NCBI GenBank assembly: GCA_002205965.3
Contig: NADL03000599.1
Location: forward strand, 2,852,001-2,916,000
Direction of reading: 5' to 3'
Length of the DNA: 64,000 nucleotides
Source: Kappaphycus alvarezii
Taxonomy: Eukaryota; Rhodophyta; Florideophyceae; Gigartinales; Solieriaceae
In this document: piece after piece, positions 1 through 12,509 of the stretch
How positions within the stretch are numbered: the first letter of the stretch is position 1
Layout: each line of letters begins with the position of its first letter
Made by a program: the position numbers and the translations under genes
Notes under the pieces: generated by a model
Databases searched by the model: none
What the model was told of the DNA's origin: nothing
Seen by the model: only the letters and a program-made list of their open reading frames with translations

Positions 1-298
1 TGACCTCGGTGAAGGATAGAGCAGTTTTCCCTCACCAGCTTCCGCTCTTCGCAAGAAGTTGTGAAAACGACTTCATTTTGGAAGGTAAAATAGTTCGTAT
101 TATCGTGGAGGGTTTCAGAAACGAGGGCGCATGTACAGTAAAAATTACTGTACTGTAACTAAACCTAAAAAACCTTTTTTCCAGTAAAGATTTCCGGCTT
201 CCAAAACATTTACCTTTCCAAAATGTAGCGGAAATTGTCCTCATATGAGGACAAAGCGTGCCTAATATGAGGACAGTGCTTGGTCGTATAGACACTAG
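1..298 (-). mobile_element. Partial MITE copy (one half, cut by the window edge)
   Basis: This stretch is the reverse complement of about 62,019-62,315, the left half of the complete copy near the right end of the window. Shared landmarks are a terminal motif CTAGTGTCTAT (here as its complement, ending at 298), two copies of the palindrome-type motif TCCTCATATGAGGA (one degenerate), a poly-T/poly-A stretch and a TACTGTA-type motif. No coding capacity is visible. The element appears to be a non-autonomous DNA transposon, and the other half lies beyond position 1. Confidence 0.75.
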
Positions 299-1355
299 AA
301 AATAGCTATCAAAAAGTTGTTTGGAATTATCAAGCCGAAGCTGTAAAGGGAGGGGACGTCTGCGTGCTTTATTTCTTCAATTTATTATTTTTACTTCCCT
401 GAATTAGGAAAGACGATCGCTACCACAGCCTTCGATGGCCTTCGATGTCTACGGTTCTGTTGGGCCTGGGACTGAAGCTGGGCTTGATCTAATCTCAGGG
501 AACCGAGACCACACGGCCAACAGAGAACAAGACCCGACATCAGGGCCATGTGAAGCTGTGGAGGGGCGGACTTCTTTGACGTCATTTTTGTCAATCTTCT
601 GGCACCTTCTAACCGAAGAATTCTGTGCTTCAACCCGCTGAGGTCCTTGAGCGCAGCCAAAGCCGCAAAAAACAAGGTACCAATCTATTTTAGCGGCTAC
701 GTCTCGATCCAGGCTCGTGCCAGTCCCGATATCCACAATCGTAGGATGGCACCCGGACGCTTACGCAGTTCTAACCAATGTGGCTAGGAACGTCGCTGTG
801 CGAGCTATGGGGACATATGGACGATTGGGATCCGTCATCATGCAAAGTCATGCTGCTGCAGCTGTTACATCCAACGCAGCATGTCGTAAGGCTGGCCTTA
901 AGGCTTCCTTTTCAGGGAGCGTGAGTATTTCTTCAAGAAACCAGTATAACGATAGCCGCCTAATGCACGTGAAGTAACCGAGTAAAACATTGAAGAAAAA
1001 AAATCACCAATGCATTTTACCCCTATTTGAAAGTTATGGTCGCCTTGCCGCAAGTATCTATCGCCCTGACTATTGATGACATGATGGACAACAGACAACA
1101 GACCATAACTTTCAAATAGTAAACGACTAAAAATTTCCCCTACAACTGACGGTTGATTGTACTGTACTGTAAACTCACCCTCAGTACTACGAAAGCATCA
1201 CTTTGCCAAGAAACTAAATGAGAGTCTGCTAAAAATACTGAAACCAGCAACGGCTAGACCGGTGCACTACCAACAGAAAGGGATAGGGGCAATTTCCACC
1301 ACCATAGCCCGGGCAAACCAAGGCGACGGCAGCTTGAAAAACTCCCATTGGATGA
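299..1355. other. No gene recognised
   Basis: Mixed-composition DNA with only short chance reading frames. It contains TACTGTACTGTA-type motifs near 1,158-1,170. Nothing else is supported here. Confidence 0.6.
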
Positions 1356-1453
1356 ACGATGCAAACAACTACTGAAGATGCACCGTAATGAGTAGTACTG
1401 TAGTACAGCGTCCTAGTCCATCGCAAGTTCCACCCTACTGTCCTCTCAGGGGC
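1356..1453 (+). repeat. 98-bp direct repeat, copy A
   Basis: This is 98 bp identical to 2,835-2,932 except for one base by my reading (C/G 25 bases in). The repeats have the same orientation and start 1,479 bp apart. Homology stops abruptly on both sides. The arrangement could be the remains of a small LTR-like (TRIM) element or a local duplication. Confidence 0.85.
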
Positions 1454-1489
1454 ATGATGTGCGCAAAATTTGCACACGAAAAAAAATCT

Positions 1490-1570
1490 AGAGGACCAAA
1501 TTTGGATACAGTATCGGGATTTGCAAGATATTTTTTACAGTTCCTGAATTTGCAAGATATTTTTAATTTG
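1490..1570 (+). repeat. Short tandem duplication
   Basis: The motif TTTGCAAGATATTTTT occurs twice about 40 bp apart in an AT-rich stretch. It looks like a simple local duplication. Confidence 0.6.
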
Positions 1571-1765
1571 GATGAGTGTGGCAAATTCATGAGTTGATTT
1601 TTTATTTTAAGACACAGTGTCATTAATAGATGTCATTACTGTACACGTCCAAGGTCGACATACTTTTCGAAGACGTCGCAGTATTTAAACTTCGAAGTCG
1701 ACGTCGTTGAGACAACCCCCGCTATCAACTACCCCATCGGCTCACCCCTTCTTTTAGCCCTTAAC

Positions 1766-2391
1766 ATGACCAACCTCCGTCCTTCCCTCACCATCACCAA
1801 GTCATCCCGAGGCCGTCGTCCACTCAACGCTTTGGCCCTGATGGCAAATGGTCCAACCGACTACGATGATTACTGTAGAAGGTTGGACCGGGAACGCGTT
1901 CGGGAGTGGTTCCGCCGTAACTACTTCGCGCAGGCAGAAGAGCAGAGGAGGAGGAGGGGAGAAGAGGAGTAGAAGAGGAGGAAAGAGAGAGGAGATAGAG
2001 GAGGAGGAGGATGAGGAGGATGAAGAGGAGGACTGAGTGGATCCGTGGGAACCACTAGTGTATAACGGTGGGGGCTCCCATGGAGAAAGGAGGGGAGACT
2101 GAGGGAGTAATTGTGATCTCTGACTCTTCTGACGAGGATGAAGAGAGAAGAGAGAGGAGGAAGGGAGGATGAGGGGAGGGAGACATGGAAAGTGCTGGAT
2201 TAGTGGGGAAGGGTCCAGAAAATATGGACCAGGTGGTTCCGACTCCGGAACCGAATGGGGACGTCCTCAGTGGCCCAGATATTTCACAGGAGGCAATGGA
2301 GAATTCTAAGCCGTTTACGGATATTTGTGTGGACTTCCTGGGTGAAATTGATATTTTGGGGGAACTGTTTGGCTCTGATGTAGAGGACTAA
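1766..2391 (+). CDS. Hypothetical acidic low-complexity protein, probably broken
   Basis: I do not recognise this protein. An ATG at 1,766 follows a pyrimidine-rich stretch and opens a 68-residue frame rich in Arg, Asp and Glu, with a DYDDYCRRLDRERVREWF segment. The frame runs into a purine-only tract where an overlapping frame encodes Lys/Arg/Glu blocks and a run of Glu and Asp. A second 68-residue acidic frame lies at 2,185-2,391 and ends in GSDVED. The two may be parts of one glutamate-rich protein broken by changes in the purine tract, or chance frames in skewed DNA. The nearly identical 98-bp repeats at 1,356 and 2,835 bracket the whole segment. Confidence 0.25.
1930..2185 (+). repeat. 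Purine-rich (GAG/GGA) tract
   Basis: Most of this stretch is A and G on the plus strand, in irregular GAGGA repeats, with a short pyrimidine-containing gap near 2,035-2,080. Such mirror-like purine tracts can form triplex DNA. Here the tract also encodes the Glu-rich middle of the hypothetical protein. Confidence 0.7.
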
Positions 2392-2523
2392 GACATGAAG
2401 GAAAGAATCTAGATATTTACCTGATACTATCTGCTGTTAGTCTTTTCGTTCAAACGATTCCATTTGATGCATTTTATGGTTTTTAGTATGTTTCTTTGAG
2501 ACTTTAGGGATACCCAAAAAGTC

Positions 2524-2531
2524 TATATAAG
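2524..2531 (+). promoter_or_regulatory. TATA-box-like motif
   Basis: TATATAAG lies about 310 bp upstream of the second 98-bp repeat. If the repeats are LTR remnants, this would sit where an LTR promoter is expected. The evidence is a motif match only. Confidence 0.25.
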
Positions 2532-2834
2532 CTGAGTATACTGCTTCCTCTTGTGGAGGTCAAGCAAGTTGGCAGACAACTTCAAGTCAAGTCCCGTAGT
2601 AGGAAGTTGAGAGTCAACTTCAGACCCAAGAAACCTTTTTCCTACGCTGCTCACAGAGCATCAGTAGTAGACTCTGCCCCTTTCATACTTGCTTGTAGCC
2701 CTCTCAACTCTCTTCCATATACACTCCTTCTTGCTCTTTCAACTATACCACGGTAGCACTTTTGTCGCTTGCAACACCTCCTTCTTGGGGTAGTTGGTTC
2801 TGAGTATCTCTTCTCCCGACGATTTACCCCTATC

Positions 2835-2932
2835 ACGATGCAAACAACTACTGAAGATGGACCGTAATGAGTAGTACTGTAGTACAGCGTCCTAGTCCAT
2901 CGCAAGTTCCACCCTACTGTCCTCTCAGGGGC
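2835..2932 (+). repeat. 98-bp direct repeat, copy B
   Basis: Partner of 1,356-1,453, with one mismatch. The near identity contrasts with the worn transposons around it, so the duplication is recent or recently converted. Confidence 0.85.
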
Positions 2933-4511
2933 TTTGAACAATTACTGAATAACCCCAACAAGGGGCCGACGCATCGCCAAGCGTGGCCATGGCATTGGCG
3001 TATCATTAGAGGTGGAAACTAGCTACAGTAGCGACATTAAGAGCTCAAATCCAAGAACCGTGATGGGCTGCACCAACCTGAAAGATCATTAGCTCAAATA
3101 CAAAACCATGCCGCATCACGATGCAAGCCATGAAGGTTGTCGAAAATCTCGAGATGACGTCATCTTCAAAATGGCACTGCTGTGCATTGCATTTTTTAAT
3201 ACTTAACTATGGTATTTCGTGTAAAAAACTCACAGTACAGTGTCTAAACATCTGCATCATCATTTACTTGAATGACTCCCAACCTTTCCATTACTCGCAG
3301 TAAACCAAACCATTTTTCCCCTTGAATGGGTGAATGGGGCTTACAGTCGAATGGGTTGGTACACTTAATTTTCCTGCCAGGAGCAATCACGGACTAGGAA
3401 TACTGTAAGTAGGGTAACCACTTACTGTACATACCCTTAAATCACTTAAATATTCGTACTACCTTAGAGTACTACTATATTGGTGTCAAAATAATGTAAT
3501 GCGCAAAGTACTCATTGATGTTGATGCTAACATTAACATCAACAGATCATCATCCATGGCCTCTGTCACCGACCAATTGAAATCTACCGAAGGTAATTTT
3601 ATAGTACTTGAACGCTTTTATTCACTCGACAATGGGGATGGTCGCAAGTTCCTTACAGAGCATTACTGTATGACGGCCTGAGCGCCCTGCGTTGCTGGAA
3701 TGCGAGTAAATGTGGCCGCAGCTGTGCTTGAACAAATTATTGAACTCATCCTTTTGTCTAAACTGCTGCAAAACTGTAGCTGGACAGGAACGAGTGCGGT
3801 AGTATATGCGGGTGGCGTGCTCTTGGATACGCTGGATGTTCCGGTAGAGCAAGCGCGAAATGTGTCAAACGCTAACGGGACGAATGTCCAGCCGAGCGGC
3901 GGATTGGTCCTGAGAGTTCCAGTTTGAAGGCTCTTCGGATCTGCCGTGCGTGAGCATTCATGTCTTCAAAAATGCAAAGGGAAAAAAAAAGGTTGGTTTA
4001 CGGCGCGAGCTTGATATGGCTAATGTCCAGTGAATATCAGTTTCGGTTGGTTGGTTGAAGTTTTTTAGAATTATATTTGGAAAATAACAGCGTTCCCAGA
4101 GCGGTGAAATTTTATTAAAATGTAGTATTTGACTAACATTCATGTCATGAAGCTGCTGATTCATGTGACTGTGAGCAGTTCAAGTTGAGCGCGGTCCTAA
4201 TCGAGTTCGTGACCAAAAGCACAATCGCAACCCAATTTCATTCCCTCATTCCTAAATTTACACTCTCCAAACCCCTCTATCCCCACTCTCTCAGGATTCC
4301 TTCCTTTAATTACAAATCCCGCTCCCCCTAATCTCTATTCTACCATCCCATTCTCTCCTATCACTCTGCTCCCTATCCACACTACGCACAAACAACAACT
4401 CCACCAATTAACAGTCTCTCATAATCGTCTTTTTCATGTCATTTCGGCAACCGAATCAAACCGTGTTGTTCATGATCAAACTGTTTCATGTCCTATTATT
4501 TTTGAAATTGA
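2933..4511. other. No gene recognised
   Basis: Only short frames occur. The stretch 4,200-4,400 is pyrimidine-rich on the plus strand (many CTCC/CCCT runs), similar to the DNA that precedes host genes elsewhere in the window. Here it leads into the Tnp2-type element. Confidence 0.5.
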
Positions 4512-7500
4512 ATGCCCAGGGACGGCTGCAACCCTTCATTCATATATAGTCTTCAGAAAGAGAGAAGAACGAAAAGGAAGCTTCCAGTTACTTCTATTCA
4601 GAATGCCAAGAATATCCAGAAGTTGGCTAAGATATCAGATCCAAAGTATTCAAAGAAGACTGGAAGCGACACCACATCTGTGAGAAAACTGAAGCTAAAA
4701 AGGTTGGTTGCTGATGGCGAGTAAGTAAATCAAGGCCCGGATTATATCAATGAGAATTCATGTGATCTTACACAGCTGTTACACGGAGAATCAAGAAGAA
4801 AGATGATAGTATTGCAAGTATTACTATCTCGTTACATAATGACAAAACCCATTCTTCAATCTTATTGCCTGTTATTTTCACACATGAAGAAGCAAGCAGG
4901 GATATTATTTTCTTGCGGGATCAGCTGATGGAAGAAGAAAAATCCGAGCATCAGTTGGACCGAATCTCTTAGGATTCAAAGAATGGCCACATAGAGCAGC
5001 TGTTTTTGATAATGACTTCTATTACCAACTTTGGAATATATGCACTGGATATTGTCGGTCAGAGGACGCATCAAATTCATGAAATCACGAAACAAGTTCC
5101 TTGCGGCTGCTCTAAAAGGTGAAAAAACAAGCCTTAAGCTTCGAACTTACAACAGTTTGAGTAGTGCTTCGATATCATCTTATCTGAAGAAGATTTGCTA
5201 TCCAAAAAGCGACCTTGTCTTCCTTGCGGTTGTTAAAGGAGATACCAGTGTGTGTAGATCTGAATTCAAAGTTGATTAAAGAAATGGCAGGCCGCAGAAT
5301 CCTCTTGGATGTATTCGATTAGTACTTCCATCCGAGTGGGCTAAGTTAGATGTGGTGACGTACAGCTTCTACAGGGAGGTATACGAAATACCCTGTCTTG
5401 GAAAGGATAGTTATCCCTCAATAGAACGTACCCAGCTGGTCAAGGAAAAAGAATGTGCTGTGGGAAGCAGTGCGCATTGTGGTGATTTATGGAAATAGAG
5501 TTTGCGTTGCAAGTATGGGATATAGGATCACTTTTCACTGTCGAAACCTTCCGCGAAAAAAAGGATCAGCTACTTAAGAGTAACATGCTTTTTTCAGTCC
5601 CAGGAATATAGGTTGGACCATAAAAGAAATTCTGACTACAGATGGATGCAATACGGCAGTTTACGGATTTAGCGGGGAAGTAGGAGGAATGTGGTTTGTG
5701 CGGTGCAAGAGCACTACTCGTGACGACTCCAATGAGGACTTTTCCAGCTGGACGGCAATGGAGAGGAAAACAGCGTCATGTCCGATGAACTCAGAATATG
5801 AAAATCTCGTAGTCGATGGAGTCGGTAAAGAGCGGTACCGGTTCCGCGGCGATAATAGAACAAAAAATGTAGCTCGGTTCTCTGGATTACATCAGGTAAG
5901 GCAATCAAAAATGAGTTCAAATGGTAAATGCGATATGTTGAAGCTTTTTCCTGGAGATGTTTGCTTGTTTTTTCGACCTGACAATATCATCGCAGATTGT
6001 TCACAGCTGTGCATTCTCGTTGCGTCCATGGTTGTATATGCACATAAATATGCGGCAGAATGTTTAATTTGGATCTAGATTCCTTCGGAAGACCATATGA
6101 GAGTAGTAAATGTGCGGTAGATCTGCTCTACTTCTGTTAGGAATATACCGACATGGTCCTCCACTAATGAGCCAATCCCAATGGATTCTGCGGATCGATC
6201 GATAAGAAACTCAGGGGTTTTGAGAACAGGAAAACGGTACGTAGTATATCGAGTTGCTTTGTATGTAGATGGATTCAAGCAAAAGAAGTCTCTGGTAGAC
6301 ACAAGATCCGTGGACGGTTGCTACCTCCTTCCTATGGGTCTTGGAAAAGAAAACCGGGAAACTTTAGCAGCTGCTCGTATTCCATGCCTGGTATCCTAAT
6401 CGAAAATGCTCAATGATGCACTGAGAATAATTATAGATGATCTTGTTCAGACGTCTGGTAATGGTGTCGAACGAAAAGATCCTTACGGTCGAGATGTTCG
6501 AATATTCATCGATACGCTTTCGTTCTTTGGGGACTATCCTGCCGTAACTACTGTTACAGATTGCATGGAGCATACTGCTGATGTATTTTGCACCTTTCGC
6601 AACATTACCCGCCAGAAGGGCTTGGGAAAAGCCAGTATACTTCGTACCACAGATGTTCACAGCAGGAGTCTAGAATTCATGCGATTTGATGAACTTCTTA
6701 AAGAATTGCGAAAGGCGGCACCCCACAAAAAGCTTCGGCGGAGGTTAGGTATGCGATGCAATTCACCAAAGGAAGCAAGCCAGCTGTCTTGCGTTTATCT
6801 CGCAGAGAAACTGAGGACAGCCGATAGTGTCTACAGGACAGACTCCGGAGAACCGGTAGTACCTTTATGTTTTTGACTCAAGCCTGAGTACAGCTGTTGC
6901 ACCTGGTCATTGTCTCACAGGTTTCTCCAATAATGTCCTGCAAGCTTGCTTTACTCAGCTTGAAAATTACGAAAGGAGAGCTGAAATCGAGTGAAAAGTT
7001 ATGGCTCGTACATCCGTGAATGGCTTGGCAGTCAACGGAAACATTCAGAGATTGGATCGATCTGTAAAGTGGCAGGGAGCCCAGAACCTAACTATGTCCG
7101 AGCTGTTATGCATGTTACTTTGTGCCGGTCCTATTTTTCAGGACTTAGAGGCAGAGACCGGGGACAGCCTTTTTGCGTTATCTTCGTGCCTACAGAATGT
7201 TGTGAAAATAGTGTATTATTTTCAGCAGATCGAGCGCGATAGAGTTAAAGAGGTGAGAGGGATAGAAGGCGCTTCTCCAATGAACTACTACTGGGATCTA
7301 ATCCATCTGGCAAACGAGTTTGTTCGTTTTTCAGCTGCAATTTTTGCAACTGATAGTGAAGTTGCACAACTGATGGACAAACCGAATGCGCACAGGTTGC
7401 TACAGCTTTGCAAACACAATACTAAACTTCGGACACGCACGGAATTGTTTCGAGCTCATACTTGAGAGAGTTCGGCAGGGTTTCAAATCTTGGCTGGAAA

Positions 7501-8088
7501 AGAATAGCCATGCTGATGCCCATCTAACAGTAATTGAGCAGGTTTTATCTAAATATTGGCTTCCTAGAGTGTATACCGTCTACCGCTGCTGGATATATGG
7601 AGAAAGAAAGGATCGAAATCTGGCGTAATATTGCCTGAGGAGACTTTTTCTTGGAGAAGAAGGGTTGGAGTTTGCCGAAGCAAGTTCGGATGGTCAATCA
7701 TTCTTGAGAGATTTTCGGGACAGTCTTGAAGGTTCATTACTTGAACCAGTCATTACGCATCTGCGAATTTGCGGCCAAGTAACTGTGGCATGGGATAGGA
7801 CCATTTTTTGGCGCGTATCTGTTATTGAGAAGGGGCCTATCAGAGAGAATGACGTACGGGAGGGTTTCAGAATGATGAGTCACTACCAGGCGACCAATAG
7901 CGGTGGAAACGATGTCGATGTACAGCTGTAAAAAGAAGCAAAGTATTTCAGTAAGGAAGCCTACGGGGGTGGAAGGAGAGCTTATCTACACAACGTGGTT
8001 CGTAGAGGTGATGCCGTCTAACAATGTGAAAAACATTGATGATGCATCAGGGTATCTACAGTACCTCAAAGTCGTACAGGAAGTATGA
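4512..8088 (+). mobile_element. Decayed Tnp2/CACTA-type DNA transposon
   Basis: A series of plus-strand frames (5,031-5,279, 5,689-6,078, 6,181-6,399, 6,406-6,876, 7,001-7,465, 7,665-7,931, 7,903-8,088) resembles consecutive parts of a Tnp2-like transposase. Key signs are YRVALYVDGF followed by a GCYLLPMGL segment near 6,250-6,340. Next comes DPYGRDVRIFID then FFGDYPAVTTVTDC near 6,480-6,570, matching the GD-PA-V block of Tnp2 proteins, with CTF nearby. KPNAHRLLQLCKH lies near 7,380-7,420. Frame changes and stops separate the pieces, so the gene is dead or needs introns I cannot place. I found no terminal inverted repeats. The family call rests on motif memory and is moderately secure. Confidence 0.55.
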
Positions 8089-10915
8089 ATATAAAGAGCA
8101 CAGATGATGGGAATGGAATCCAGAAGTCGGGTGCTGAAAGGAGTGTTCCAAGAGACAGATCACCCGACCATAATAAACGTTCAACGTATTGAATCCGTTA
8201 TCTATGCGTTCAAACTGTCCAGCAAAGAAAGCTGCTGAACGTCTTTGAGGGGCGTCCAAAAACGTTGCATACTTCTGGACTACCCACGACTCTGACTTTT
8301 GAACGTGAAGACGATCCCAGACTTTCATATTGTCAAACTTTCGATCCATATCCGATGCCTGTCGCCGTGAGACAATCAGATCCTCCTCATAGAATCGCTC
8401 TAGTCTTAATCGCACCGAAAAGCCAAAAAGATTGTCTAGAACACTTATGGTCGTTTCTTGACAAGGTCATTTCAGATAGTAGCCCTTGTACATTCCCCGG
8501 TTACTTGGTTCTGGCCGGATATCAGCCCGCGTATCTTCGACACCATCAGGGAGAAGCGTTGTCGAGATTGATGTCAGTCTCGAATAAACGAGCAGAGCCT
8601 GTTGAAATACCCATCGATTAGCAACAGTTTTCACATACTTCAACTTTGCGTACGTTGCATCCTTCATGATTACAATATAACGCTCGACAGAAAACTGCGA
8701 AAGCCAGACGATAGGGCGGAAAAATTATGTCGATAGTGGAATATGCAGTATTAGATGGATTGTGTACTTCATTAAGTGAATGAGTTCCGGCTTACCCTGA
8801 TAGAAGAATGTTGAGTAGTGATAAAAAAATGCCTGGCAGTTCTCTTCGAGCGACTCCATGCTCTCTTCGTCAATCGTCGGTCTCATTGCGAGCTCACATA
8901 CACGAACAAATCTCCACCAGCCATTGAGAGCTTTTCTGGGTAAATAGGATTGGAGCACAGGCAACTTGTCGTCAGCACAAATGTTCTCTGCCTTCCACAA
9001 GCTACGATAAAATATCCCTCTTGGTCTCCGGAAAGAGTCAACAAGTCCTGAAGCTGCACTTTCCAGAATAGTGTCAAGTCTGCGCAGAACTGCAGCTGAA
9101 GGGAGGTAGTCATGATCCTTCTCAGTGTCAACGTCACCAGTCCAGATTCCAACAAGCTGTGGTGCAACATTCTCGAAAAGAAGGTGGATGGGATCGATTG
9201 GCATGCTCAGGTACGGACAAATAGAGCTGAAGCGTTTGATAATTTCGGGTTCTCCCAATATCCCAGTATCCTGTGCGAGCTCCTCTTGCTGAATCATGTC
9301 AACGGTAGATTTAAGGGCTTGGAGATCCTCAAAGATAGTCTTAATCTTTGAGTCATCTCGCAACGGCAAGTGACCCGGCCTCCAAAATGTCCTCTTTGAG
9401 ATAGCAGAGCGCCCGTTTCGTGTTCGTTTGCGGACCATAATATGATCTGGATCGTACAAATTTCCGCGTGCTTAGCCCTGTTCCCCTCTTATCTCACAAT
9501 AGAGGCAAGGTCAATACCCATTAACTCCTTTGATGGGACAAGGTTTCTTCTTTGCCGGCAAATCAGCCAGCTCATGCATGATATGTGGTTTAGCGACCGG
9601 CGTTATCTCCGTTCCACAGCTTACGTTCAGTGCCATCTCGCAAAACTTCTAGCTCTGAGAAAAGGGGCTCCAAAAAAGATTCAATATCCTCAGGGTTACC
9701 GGGAATGCAGACAACAGGGAGAATGTAGCGTTCTTGATAACGGCGATCAGGTGGAGTATTTCCGATGAACAAAACAACTGACCAGAAGCTTTTGGTGGTC
9801 AAGTTAAACGCAGGATCCCATTAGTAGATATGAAAAGGAAAATGTGAACTGTGTTCCAATGGACAGAATTACTGACGTCTGCGTTGAAGTCATCCTGTTG
9901 GTCAAAATATTCATGAAAGCCTGCCCCAGAAAATAAGTCTTCAAGTACTCGCTCTTTCGAAGTTTGGGCTCTGAAATACCCATCTATTACATATGAAACC
10001 ATATGTGGCGTCTGAGGGACATTTAAGCAGGGCGCGGAGCCGTTCCCACACACCAATGTACATATGATAGCTCGCATACAGGGCCCCTTCTCATTGCGCA
10101 GCCGCGATGGTCACATGGAGTAAAAATACCTTTTTCAGCGTTGAGCGGAAGCGGTTTGTGGATATCTAAGCAATACGGTAATTTGTGGCAAATAGAGATG
10201 CCAACACCTCTGCTTTCGCTCGTACAGATTTCCATGATTTTAAATCATTCGAAAAGTCACGACGTAAAAGATCATCCATTGTAGCAATGGTGGGTCTTTG
10301 TCGAAGATAGAATCCACAATGCCACCAATAACAATTGAGAAAGTCAATTATTTCTTCGTATCCATCTCCATGATCGACTAATTCATCGTCTTCTTGCCCC
10401 TACCAATGCAATAGTCTGCATCTATCGCATTCCACTCTATGTGACTCTAGTTTGCGATAACTAATTGGGGTAAAACTGTGAGATCTGGTAAGCCAAGGTA
10501 TGCTGTCGTAGATGATGCAGCTCCATTTGATCCCAAGATAGAATGTTCGTTTGACTGTATAGGAATTGTTTGTGAGTCAGAAATAGAATGATGTTGATCT
10601 TTTGAGACGGTATAGCTCTTTGGGGAGCCCTCTTGGTCCGGATGTGAACGCAGACTTGGCGAATCGGAGTCAGAAGATGCATTAGATTGATTACCCAAAA
10701 ATGAGTTGTACCAGTTGCAATGGTCGGTACGACGGACCCGGGAGGCCTAACACGAGATGTGGATTTTGCTGTTGTGCTCGAAGACGACTTTGAGCAATGT
10801 CGCGATGACGACGCAGCGTGGTTTCCGATACAAGACAAAGGGCATTGACATTGATAACTAGATGGGCATCGAAACCGACGAAATGGCATGCCATACATCC
10901 CTTACTTTCTAACAC
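8056..10915 (-). mobile_element. Decayed Plavaka/Tnp2-like DNA transposon
   Basis: Read on the minus strand from 10.9 kb down, the pieces are: a Cys/His-containing N-terminal stretch (10,691-10,915); a frame near 10,077-9,799 with an acidic DQQDDFNADVSN patch; and NTPPDRRYQERYILP then IPGNPEDIESFLEPLFSEL at 9,802-9,590, a typical Plavaka block. A 244-residue frame at 9,459-8,725 follows, with MPIDPIHLLFENVAPQL and, near its end, LIHLMKYTIHLILHI. The C-terminal pieces are 8,667-8,467 (VANRWVFQQALLVYSRL) and 8,415-8,056. Together these follow the order of Tnp2 (Transposase_21) proteins. Several frame breaks separate them and no intact terminal repeats were found. The element lies tail to tail with the plus-strand relative at 4.5-8.1 kb and overlaps its end slightly. 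Confidence 0.6.
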
Positions 10916-11314
10916 AGAAAATATGTTCTTTTCAGAACGCCTGACCTCAGCGGCAGTGAGGTCTAAACGTCAAAGAAGTGCTTGGGGCAATTCAGAGAAT
11001 CACGAATAGATCTCTGTCAGAACTTGAGCTATTGAATTCTCAGACCGTTTTCATGTCACGTTTGATATAGCTCACATTTTCAAGTCTTTCGAAACAAAAA
11101 TGGACCCGCAGACATGCTTACTATGAATGTGACATCTCATGTGGCGGGAATCTATTTTCGTTCCGATTGCATTATCTCGACTTAAGTGCCCCTATCGTTT
11201 GGACCGCGCACCTCTCTTACCTTCAACTGAGTTATCGAACCACATCTTCCCATCACCAAATCAACTGACTTGAAACCAACACGTCACCTTATCAGTCGCA
11301 AAAAAAGGCTCGAA

Positions 11315-12509
11315 ATGAGTGACAGTGAACTGTCCAGCACCGCCCTCTTGCAACGAATGGAGAAAAACCAGTCTCGGACCATATGTTTAATCGAACGACT
11401 TGAATAAAAAAAGGGAAGATGTGCACTATCTGCTCTGATAGCAAATGTTGTTTCAGAGTACAAAAACTTTGAATCGGTAGTTCCAGCTCCAAACTCTGGT
11501 CGAACCCATAAGAATGGTTCATTTTTTAACGTCTTTTCTTGCCTTAAAGTCGGAATTGAAGCATGAAATGCATCACTGCCAGAAGAAGCACCTAGAATCA
11601 CTATGGATGAGCTTAGCGGGTCGTTACTGACCTGTAGTAACAGATCGATGGCCTCGATGAGGACTATAATCGGACGAAATCGAGATCTAAACGAAGCACC
11701 TGGAGAAAGCACACTTTATGCAGGCAAAATGCCCCCTCAGTACGAGAACAGACCTGCAAAATACAATCGTGACGTCTCAGCTGTGCTACGAGAGGCGAAA
11801 CGAGTTTCGCCTATTCTCGTTATCGCGAAAAGCGACTGGGCCGGATTTAAATTACTCAAGAATGTCTTCCAAAATGCCGTGAACACCGCAAAGAAACGCA
11901 AAAACGAAGAAAAGTGCATCCGATCCCGTCAACACACAGCGCGGTCAGAATGAAGATACGAATGATTCGGAAGGAGACAGCATAGAACCAGTCGATCACA
12001 ATCGTTTTCGAATTACGAGGAAATTCCGTACCATTAATGAGGAAACTCGTACTAGACGAGTTACTGGAAAGCGACGAAGTTCCTCGACGGTTTGAAGAGG
12101 GCCTTCGAGACGAATGAATATAAATGATTCTGACGCAACCTCACCAATTCGGAAAAATTCGCGCTATGGCTCAGGGGCCATAAAAGCTGGAAATAAAACT
12201 AGAGCGAGAGACAATACCCTGTCAAAGAAGAGCAATGGATCGACTACACAAAAAGTTAGAAACAAGAATGCCTTTTCTTTGAGTAACTCACGGGCGGCGG
12301 CACAACAAAACGATGACTCCGAAAACACTGTGGATGATTGCGACGTTATGGGATCGAGTACTTTACGCAATCGAAAGATCTTAAAATGCCAGCAGCCGGA
12401 GACAGATTCTGAGAATGATGATTTAGAAGAAAAGGCGTATGCGAGGAAGAAGGTGATTTGTCAGATGAGGGTGATTACTAGGTTTGAAGGCACCCCGAAT
12501 GTGAACTAG
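11315..12509 (+). CDS. Hypothetical gene fragments, possibly multi-exon
   Basis: I do not recognise this. An ATG at 11,315 opens a 30-residue frame (MSDSELSSTALLQRMEKNQS...) that looks protein-like. A frame at 11,603-11,953 (116 residues) contains REAKRVSPILVIAKSDWAGF and a basic tail. A third at 12,114-12,509 (131 residues) is Ser/Asn/Lys-rich with an acidic patch (DSENDDLEE). The first two share a reading frame; the third does not. They might be exons of one gene, an accessory gene of a neighbouring transposon, or chance frames. No domain supports a function. Confidence 0.25.

Noticed and set aside
8265-8621. 118-residue plus-strand ORF
   Set aside because: It lies opposite the C-terminal pieces of the minus-strand Tnp2-type transposase and shows no motif of its own.
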